Below, one piece after another: positions 58,504-64,000 of a stretch of DNA of 64,000 bases (the first letter of the stretch is position 1; the number at the start of each line of letters is the position of its first letter). Position numbers and translations under genes: made by a program. Source of the stretch: Metabacillus arenae. GTDB taxonomy: Bacteria; Bacillota; Bacilli; Bacillales; Bacillaceae. The stretch is from the NCBI RefSeq assembly GCF_014773385.1, contig NZ_JACXAI010000005.1, positions 1-64,000 of the forward strand. The letters are read 5' to 3'. The notes under the pieces are model-generated. The model ran no database searches and had not been told where the DNA came from. It worked only from the letters and a program-made list of their open reading frames with translations.

Positions 58504-59310
58504 TCATGGGTTCATAAGCCTTGAGCTGACTGGTAATCCGTCCCAGACAATCTCGCTTTCGGCTTCCCGCTGCTTAAGCTCCGGCAATTCGAGTAACGTG
58601 AAAAAATTTTCCTGTGGGAGCTCACCCAACTGATGTTTATCACATAATACCTTTAAATAGTTCTCACGCTTACCAGATAGCTGGGCGGATTGGTTCTGTC
58701 CATCCTCAGCAAAAGCATAAATGACGCTTGCTACAGGGACCCGTTTTACGCGGGATTCCTCCGCTGCTCGCAGGAAGAAATCCCAATCCCAATAATTATG
58801 TACATCAGGATCAAAATAACCTATTTTCTCATGCAAACTCCTTCGATATAGACTGCCTGAAGGGACATAGGTTGAGAAGCGCCTCATTGCAGCTAAATCA
58901 TAATGATAAGCAAATAAACGGCGTGTCTTTGGAATTCTCTGTTTTCCTTTTTCCCTAAACGTTACGATTTCAACATCTGAATAGACTAAATCTGCATCCG
59001 CTATTGCCTTCACCATTCTTTCTATATGCCCAGGAGTAAAGAAATCATCGTCATCAGAAAGCATAATGAAATCCCCTGTCGCCTGCCTCACACCTATATT
59101 CCGAGCATTAACATGCTTTACATTTTCGTCTAAATGGATAATGTTTATTGGAAGGTCATGATAGTAACTGGCCAATGATTCTACCCTTTCTCCTCCATCA
59201 TTTACAATAATAATTTCAAAAGGTAAATAAGTCTGAAGCGAAATCGTTTCTATTAATTCCGCTAACTCTTCTTTCCGATTATAAGTAGTAATGACGATTG
59301 ATACTTTCAA
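58504..59310 (-). CDS. ywdF: Family 2 glycosyltransferase YwdF
   Basis: GT-A fold glycosyltransferase: nucleotide-binding start VSIVITTYNRKEEL and acidic metal motif LSDDDDFF. Acceptor unknown, probably a cell envelope polymer. An ATG 17 codons upstream would run into the divergent stress gene promoter. TTG 59310 has GAGGTG ahead and gives 268 residues, the B. subtilis YwdF length. Confidence 0.85.
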   Translation of the reverse strand: MKVSIVITTYNRKEELAELIETISLQTYLPFEIIIVNDGGERVESLASYYHDLPINIIHLDENVKHVNARNIGVRQATGDFIMLSDDDDFFTPGHIERMVKAIADADLVYSDVEIVTFREKGKQRIPKTRRLFAYHYDLAAMRRFSTYVPSGSLYRRSLHEKIGYFDPDVHNYWDWDFFLRAAEESRVKRVPVASVIYAFAEDGQNQSAQLSGKRENYLKVLCDKHQLGELPQENFFTLLELPELKQREAESEIVWDGLPVSSRLMNP

Positions 59311-59349
59311 TATTCGGCACCTCTTATCTTCTGTTTCTAGTTTAATGAT

Positions 59350-59374
59350 GTTTGTTTTCATTCACAGCGGGAAT
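59350..59374 (+). promoter_or_regulatory. Sigma-B promoter of the second stress gene
   Basis: GTTTGT (59350-59355), 13-base spacer, GGGAAT (59369-59374). Confidence 0.72.
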
Positions 59375-59401
59375 AGGATAAACAAAGGAGTTGTTGTTAA
59401 A

Positions 59402-59722
59402 ATGAAAACATTTATAGTTGAAAACGGCGTACAAGCCAGTGAAATTATTAATAATTTAACAACTAGAGGAATTGAAAAGCAAGACATCTTCTTATTTGCC
59501 CATGATCCTGAACGTTCAAGGCATCTAACAGATGGCACAGATACTAAAGAAGTCGATGTAGGGCAGCAGGGAATTTTTGATTCCTTGGCCAATGTCTTCC
59601 GGTCTCGAGGCGATGAATTACGCTCTAAAATGGAATCAATTGGTCTATCACAGCTCGAAGCAGAAAAGATGGAAGAAGAAATGGATCACGGCAAGGTTAT
59701 CATTGTTGCTAAAGAACACTAG
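59402..59722 (+). CDS. General stress protein 17M-like (YflT family), second copy
   Basis: 106 residues, same family as the gene at 57116 (NNLTTRGIEKQDIFLFAHDPERSRH; RSRGDELRSKMESIGLSQLEAEKMEEEMDHGKVIIVA). AAAGGAG precedes ATG 59402; the open frame extends 37 codons upstream across the sigma-B promoter. The two paralogues flank the ung-ywdF pair. Confidence 0.88.
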   Translation: MKTFIVENGVQASEIINNLTTRGIEKQDIFLFAHDPERSRHLTDGTDTKEVDVGQQGIFDSLANVFRSRGDELRSKMESIGLSQLEAEKMEEEMDHGKVIIVAKEH

Positions 59723-59744
59723 CATTTACGAAGTATTTACTTAC

Positions 59745-59773
59745 GGTACCAGGTACCTTTGTTACCTGGTACC
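59745..59773. repeat. GGTACC repeat (copy 3)
   Basis: GGTACCAGGTACC, TTTGTT, ACCTGGTACC; the same plan as the copy at 38825-38855. Confidence 0.85.
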
Positions 59774-59781
59774 TTAAATAT

Positions 59782-60168
59782 TTATTTAACAATCAGATTA
59801 AAATTCATGACTCCGTGGCCAGGACCGCAAAATACTGAACATTGTCCGGCAAATTCACCTTTTTCTTCTGCTATAAACTCTACTGTTTCGCCATCTTTTA
59901 ATTGCTGATTTATACCATACAAGGTAATGCCATGCTCGATTTCATCATTACTTTTTAACGTTAATTTTACCGTGTCTCCTTGGCTGACGGTAACTTCTTC
60001 GGGTTCAAATTTGAAGTCCTCCGGGTTATCCCCTGAGTAGCCTGTGATCGTTACTTCCTGGACTTCTCCTGTTTCTTTTACATCTGAAGTTTTCTCTTGA
60101 GCTTCTTCCTTTGAACGGCAAGCTGTCAAAATAAGGATCACAAGTAAGATTAAAAATCCCTTTTTCAT
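59782..60168 (-). CDS. Stand-alone CuA-type cupredoxin lipoprotein
   Basis: 128 residues: signal peptide with lipobox LTAC (Cys17), a short acidic linker and a cupredoxin domain. All CuA ligands are present: His79 (IEHG) and Cys110, Cys114, His118, Met121 in CSVFCGPGHGVMN, that is Cx3Cx3Hx2M, as in cytochrome oxidase subunit II and nitrous oxide reductase. There is no N-terminal two-helix anchor of subunit II and no oxidase gene nearby, so a lipid-anchored electron-transfer or copper-handling protein is the best guess. Second of two tandem ATG codons preferred (AGGAGG five bases ahead). Confidence 0.88.
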   Translation of the reverse strand: MKKGFLILLVILILTACRSKEEAQEKTSDVKETGEVQEVTITGYSGDNPEDFKFEPEEVTVSQGDTVKLTLKSNDEIEHGITLYGINQQLKDGETVEFIAEEKGEFAGQCSVFCGPGHGVMNFNLIVK

Positions 60169-60264
60169 CATTTCCTCCTACCCCTTGTCATTTAAAAAAC
60201 AGGGCTATAACTAGTGTACAGCACCTGTTCCTTTATGCGATTACAATTCAATTGTGAAAAAGTT

Positions 60265-61257
60265 TTAGTTATTGTGATAACCAGCAGGATGCTTTTGAAA
60301 CCAGTTCCAAGCGCTTTCAATCATTGTTTCAAGCTTTGCATAGCGAGGCTTCCATCCCAGCTCCTTCATTGCTTTATCTGAAGAAGCAATCAATTTGGCT
60401 GGATCTCCAGCTCGCCGCGGCGCTACTACTGCAGGAATAGGATGACTGGTTACTTTTCGGGCCGTGTCAATTACCTCTTTTACTGTAAAGCCATTTCCAT
60501 TTCCTAAATTATAAATACCGCTTTCATTTGTTTGACGCAGTTTATCTATCGCAAGTAAGTGAGCATCTGCCAAATCTGTTACATGAATATAATCTCTAAT
60601 ACAAGTTCCATCATGTGTTGCGTAGTCATCTCCAAAGATCATAATCTTATCTCGTTTTCCTAAGGCAACCTGAAGAATAATTGGGATTAAATGGGTTTCG
60701 GGATTGTGATCCTCTCCAAGTTTCCCCTCTACATGCGCACCTGCTACATTGAAGTAACGTAACACGACATATTTGATTCCGTATGCTTTCTCAGACCATT
60801 TCAGCATTTTTTCGATAGCCAGCTTTGTTTCCCCATAAGGATTTGTAGGCTCAGTTGGTGTATCCTCAGTGATCGGCATTTTTTCTGCTTCACCGTATGT
60901 AGCCGCTGTTGAAGAAAAGACGATTTTTTTCACGTCATATTTGTTCATTGTTTTTAAAAGGCAAAGAGCACCATATACATTGTTATCATAATAAGTTAAA
61001 GGATCTTCTACACTTTCTCCGACAAGTGAATCTGCTGCAAAATGCATCACAGCTTCAATTTCATTTTCACTGAAGATTCGATCTAAGAAAGCTTCATCTC
61101 TTAAATCCCCATGATAAAAATCAGCTTCCTGTAATATTGCTTCTTGGTGTCCTTTTTGCAGATTATCAGCAACAACCACCTTTTCTCCACGATCTAACAG
61201 TTCAGAAACAGCATGACTCCCAATATAACCAGCACCACCGCATACCAAAATAGACAT
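60265..61257 (-). CDS. galE: UDP-glucose 4-epimerase
   Basis: Interconverts UDP-glucose and UDP-galactose using bound NAD. The 330 residues have the GGAGYIGSH Rossmann motif, the STAATYGE catalytic Ser/Thr and the YGETK (YxxxK) pair. AGGAGGAG seven bases before ATG 61257 decides the start (frame open 13 codons up). Confidence 0.95.
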   Translation of the reverse strand: MSILVCGGAGYIGSHAVSELLDRGEKVVVADNLQKGHQEAILQEADFYHGDLRDEAFLDRIFSENEIEAVMHFAADSLVGESVEDPLTYYDNNVYGALCLLKTMNKYDVKKIVFSSTAATYGEAEKMPITEDTPTEPTNPYGETKLAIEKMLKWSEKAYGIKYVVLRYFNVAGAHVEGKLGEDHNPETHLIPIILQVALGKRDKIMIFGDDYATHDGTCIRDYIHVTDLADAHLLAIDKLRQTNESGIYNLGNGNGFTVKEVIDTARKVTSHPIPAVVAPRRAGDPAKLIASSDKAMKELGWKPRYAKLETMIESAWNWFQKHPAGYHNN

Positions 61258-61540
61258 AAGCAATCTCCTCCTAATTTTCTGAAATACTCTGTACATTATT
61301 ATACAACAAATCTATTATTTCCTCAGAAATAATTCAAAATTGATTGGATATAGATGCTTAACCTATTAAACCTTTCATACTAAAAAAGTTCTAATTATTG
61401 AGTGATGATTTTTCAGTTAGTTTGCCTCTAAGATGATCGTCCTATTAAAAACACGAACATTGTACTCTTACCCAAACCTTTATATAATTAATTTAGACCT
61501 GCTCAAAGATTGGTCATTTTTTCGGATGGAGGTTTTTCAT

Positions 61541-62353
61541 ATGACAATGCCTAAAGCATTAACTATAGCTGGCTCTGACTCAAGCGGCGGTGCCGGAATA
61601 CAAGCTGATTTAAAAACATTTCAGGAGCATGGTGTTTATGGAATGTCAGCTTTGACTGTTATTGTGGCAATGGACCCGTACAACAATTGGAATCACCAGG
61701 TCTTTCCTGTTGAAGTAGATACGATAAAGCCTCAAATTTCGACAATTGTTGAAGGTGTTGGGGTAGATGCAATGAAAACAGGTATGCTGCCGACACCTGA
61801 AATCATACGGCTTGCAGCTGAGACGATCAAAAAACATCAGCTTAAAAATATCGTCGTTGATCCAGTCATGGTTTGTAAAGGGGCAGATGAGGTTCTTTAC
61901 CCCGAACATGCGGAGGCGCTTCGTGAAATTTTGACACCTTTTGCAACTGTTATTACTCCAAACTTGTTTGAAGCTGGACAGTTAAGCGGACTTGGTTCTC
62001 TTACAACAGTAGCACAAATGAAAGAAGCTGCCGCAAAAATTCATGAGCTGGGTGCAAAATATGTATTAGTTAAAGGCGGCGGAAAGCTAGAGCATGATAA
62101 TGCCCTTGACGTGCTTTATGATGGTAAAGACTATGAACTTCTAGAAGGTGAACGTGTTGAAACTTCGTTTACTCATGGTGCAGGCTGCACATACTCTGCA
62201 GCTATTACAGCAGAGCTTGCAAAAGGAACAGAGGTAAAGGAAGCGATCTACGCAGCTAAGCAATTCATTACATCTGCTATACGCCACTCTTTCCCTCTAA
62301 ATCAATATGTTGGACCAGTGAAACATTCAGCTAAGCGTATGCACGGTGAATAA
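61541..62353 (+). CDS. pdxK: Pyridoxine/pyridoxal (hydroxymethylpyrimidine-type) kinase
   Basis: PfkB-like/ThiD-fold kinase. The 270 residues match B. subtilis YwdB/PdxK closely (TIAGSDSSGGAGIQADLKTFQE; DPVMVCKGADEVL; THGAGCTYSAA with the catalytic Cys/Asp-type loop). The B. subtilis homologue phosphorylates pyridoxine and related vitamers. GGAGG eight bases before ATG 61541 sets the start. Confidence 0.93.
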   Translation: MTMPKALTIAGSDSSGGAGIQADLKTFQEHGVYGMSALTVIVAMDPYNNWNHQVFPVEVDTIKPQISTIVEGVGVDAMKTGMLPTPEIIRLAAETIKKHQLKNIVVDPVMVCKGADEVLYPEHAEALREILTPFATVITPNLFEAGQLSGLGSLTTVAQMKEAAAKIHELGAKYVLVKGGGKLEHDNALDVLYDGKDYELLEGERVETSFTHGAGCTYSAAITAELAKGTEVKEAIYAAKQFITSAIRHSFPLNQYVGPVKHSAKRMHGE

Positions 62354-62400
62354 TGAAGGGTTTTTAAGCAATTTTTGCTGCTCCTGGAGCAAAGTTAAGG

Positions 62401-62475
62401 GAATCTCTTGAGATTAAGAGGACAGATGTAGGACTACCAGCAATCGGTGTAACACCGATTGCTTTTTTGTTAATC
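62401..62475. repeat. GAGGTC-hairpin repeat (copy 4), with terminator
   Basis: ATCTCTTGAGATTAAGAGG, CAGATGTAGGAC and then GCAATCGGTG/CACCGATTGC with TTTTTT. Very similar to the copy at 11081-11152. Confidence 0.75.
62440..62468 (+). terminator. Intrinsic terminator of pdxK
   Basis: GCAATCGGTG pairs perfectly with CACCGATTGC across TAA, followed by TTTTTT; it is supplied by repeat copy 4. Confidence 0.92.
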
Positions 62476-62614
62476 TTCCTAGAAATAACAAGCTTTTTCT
62501 GCTGATTTTTTTCTTTAAAATATACCAACTTTTGAAAAGAAAAAAGCAATTCAACACTTGTCTCGTTTACTTCCACAGAATTTTTTAAATGAACGATATC
62601 TTTTTCTGGCATGG

Positions 62615-64000
62615 CTATTCTGTCACACTGACCTCCATTTCTTTAGCCGCTTTTCCTTCTTGATCGCTAACCATTATATTTGTAATACCAGGTTTCACAC
62701 CTTCCACCAAAACAGAATCACCTTGTTTTGTTACTTTAACTAATTTTGGTTTATCTACTTTCCATCTCAATTTCCCATCATGTTTAAGCCAGTCTGGTTT
62801 TACTCGGGCTTTTACACGTGCACTTTCACCAACCTTTAAAGTTACTTTTTCTTCAGATAAAACAATTCGTTCTACTTTATTCTCTTGAGGCTGTTCCCTC
62901 CAAACCGAATTAAGATGAAAAAAATGAAGTGAATTAACTTCTACATTTCCACCTTTTGAATATAGTTCAATGGCGGCGTTCGTTGGTTTTGTATAAATAA
63001 GATTAGTAAATACAAATTCGCCTTTATTTACAAATATTTCAATTGAAGACTCATCTACTAAGCCTCTAATTTTAATCTGTTTTCTTTCCACTGGGTAATG
63101 GGTTTTGTAGCGGGTCCCAAACTTAAATGGATTCCCATTTCGGTCAATCAATGTTTCTAGTCCTGCATTAGAACGATCTAGGAAAATTTCTTCACTATTT
63201 GTATTTACACCGAAAACTGTTTCTTCATCTTCAGATTTCCGAAGACGTATCCCAAACTCCTCGACTTGATCCCATTCAATAGTTGCTTCAAATTCATATG
63301 TTGTTCCTGAAAAAGCTTCAATTGGATGGTTTCCTTCCAATTTAAACGATCCAACATAATGGGCATCTGCTCTTAACCTCTTCATCTCATTAATAGGCTC
63401 CTGAAAGAGCTTGATACTACCATCCTCGATTGTCCTAAGGGCTAGCTCACGTGGAATGGACATGGAACCCATCCATGGTTTAGTTGGCGATTGGTATGGA
63501 TATCTCCAGTTTGACATCCATCCTAACCAAATTCTGCGCCCATTTTCTATATTCGAGAATGACTGAGCCGCATAAAAATCTTGTCCAAAATCAGTTGTCA
63601 GTACTTTTTCTGGAGGGTTTTCATTTATAAATTGGGTTCCATCAAACTCACCAATAAAATATTGAGCTGTAGAACCATTTGTAACATCGTTATCACCAAT
63701 GCTGACATGAAGAAGCCATTTTACATTGTTCTTGTCGCCATTAACAGGTAAACGGAATAAATCAGGACATTCCCATACTGCTACATGGGAGCCTTCATTA
63801 TCACCAAAACGACTTTGGTATTCCCAATCAATCAAGTTGTCAGAATTATAGAACGTAACACTTTGATTTGTTGAAACGGCCATTACCCATTTGGATGTTT
63901 CTTCATGCCAGAACACTTTTGGATCGCGGAAGTCTTTTATCCCAGGGTTTTTGATAACTGGATTGCTTTCATAACGCTCCCATGTTCTCCCATTATCTTT
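62615..64000 (-). CDS. Glycoside hydrolase family 32 (levanase/fructanase-like), 5' end outside window
   Basis: The minus frame is open to the window edge, giving 461 C-terminal residues of a longer protein. It has the GH32 motifs FRDPKVFWHE and WECPDLF (catalytic acid Glu), then the C-terminal beta-sandwich (WLGWMSNWRYPYQSPTKPWMGSMSIPRELAL; ESSIEIFVNKGEFVFTNLIYT) and a terminal Ig-like (BIG2) domain (about the last 80 residues, VTLKVGESARVKARVKP). The added Ig domain and layout resemble secreted levanase SacC more than intracellular sucrase. The nucleophile NDPNG region lies beyond the edge. Confidence 0.88.
   Translation of the reverse strand, partial: KDNGRTWERYESNPVIKNPGIKDFRDPKVFWHEETSKWVMAVSTNQSVTFYNSDNLIDWEYQSRFGDNEGSHVAVWECPDLFRLPVNGDKNNVKWLLHVSIGDNDVTNGSTAQYFIGEFDGTQFINENPPEKVLTTDFGQDFYAAQSFSNIENGRRIWLGWMSNWRYPYQSPTKPWMGSMSIPRELALRTIEDGSIKLFQEPINEMKRLRADAHYVGSFKLEGNHPIEAFSGTTYEFEATIEWDQVEEFGIRLRKSEDEETVFGVNTNSEEIFLDRSNAGLETLIDRNGNPFKFGTRYKTHYPVERKQIKIRGLVDESSIEIFVNKGEFVFTNLIYTKPTNAAIELYSKGGNVEVNSLHFFHLNSVWREQPQENKVERIVLSEEKVTLKVGESARVKARVKPDWLKHDGKLRWKVDKPKLVKVTKQGDSVLVEGVKPGITNIMVSDQEGKAAKEMEVSVTE

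Noticed and set aside
62364-62612. 82-codon minus-strand frame between pdxK and the GH32 gene
   Set aside because: Its C-terminal half is encoded by the GAGGTC-hairpin repeat and pdxK terminator; no family resemblance.

Overview
The window comes from the chromosome of a low-GC, endospore-forming member of the Bacillaceae. The evidence is gene content (spo0F, racA, rsfA, gerQ, cwlJ, a YhcN/YlaJ-type spore lipoprotein, rpoE delta), AGGAGG-type ribosome binding sites, and a gene order that follows the Bacillus subtilis stretch from prmC/prfA to the ywd genes almost gene for gene. It looks like core chromosome. I see no prophage, insertion sequence, CRISPR array, rRNA or tRNA.

Layout. 1-741 is non-coding with a 41-bp tandem repeat. 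742-12821 (minus strand, apart from a VOC gene and racA) carries prmC-prfA, a spore lipoprotein, tdk, rpmE, rho, glpX, murA2, a fructose-6-phosphate aldolase/transaldolase, fbaA and spo0F. 13-17 kb holds ywjG, pyrG behind a complete CTP-sensing attenuator, rpoE and a GNAT acetyltransferase. 18.2-28.9 kb is a minus-strand acyl-CoA cluster: fadF, thiolase, 3-hydroxyacyl-CoA dehydrogenase, two acyl-CoA dehydrogenases, a TetR regulator and fused isobutyryl-CoA mutase icmF. Two matching 18-bp operator-like palindromes lie ahead of its two transcription units. 29-36 kb has a cardiolipin synthase, a yybP-ykoY (Mn2+) riboswitch before a small lipoprotein, an RDD protein, argS-ywiB and the polyamine genes speE-speB. 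36.7-46 kb has pbpG, ywhD, ywhC, ywhB, an acidic surface protein with its class D sortase, and the ywgA-ywfO block. 46.5-54 kb has rsfA (with a sigma-F promoter), lipL, pta, hemQ, cwlJ broken by an in-frame stop, gerQ, ywdK and ywdJ. 54-64 kb has a LysM-CAP protein, ywdI, two sigma-B-type stress genes, ung, ywdF, a stand-alone CuA lipoprotein, galE, pdxK and the 3' part of a GH32 levanase-like gene.

How the genes fit together. The window mixes central metabolism (fbaA, glpX, fsa, pta), nucleotide and translation housekeeping (pyrG, tdk, prfA, prmC, argS, rpmE), sporulation and germination control, and branched/short-chain acyl-CoA breakdown. Several regulatory systems can be read directly: the pyrG attenuator, a Mn2+ riboswitch with tandem terminators, a sigma-A promoter overlapped by an acyl-CoA-type operator, one sigma-F and two sigma-B promoters, and an rpmE leader hairpin.

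Intergenic spaces are rich in small dispersed repeats: GGTGCCTGGCACC palindromes (often placed as terminators), GGTACC palindromes, a GAGGTC-plus-hairpin module, roughly 20-bp-phased TATCTTCGAA arrays, and longer GC-rich degenerate elements.
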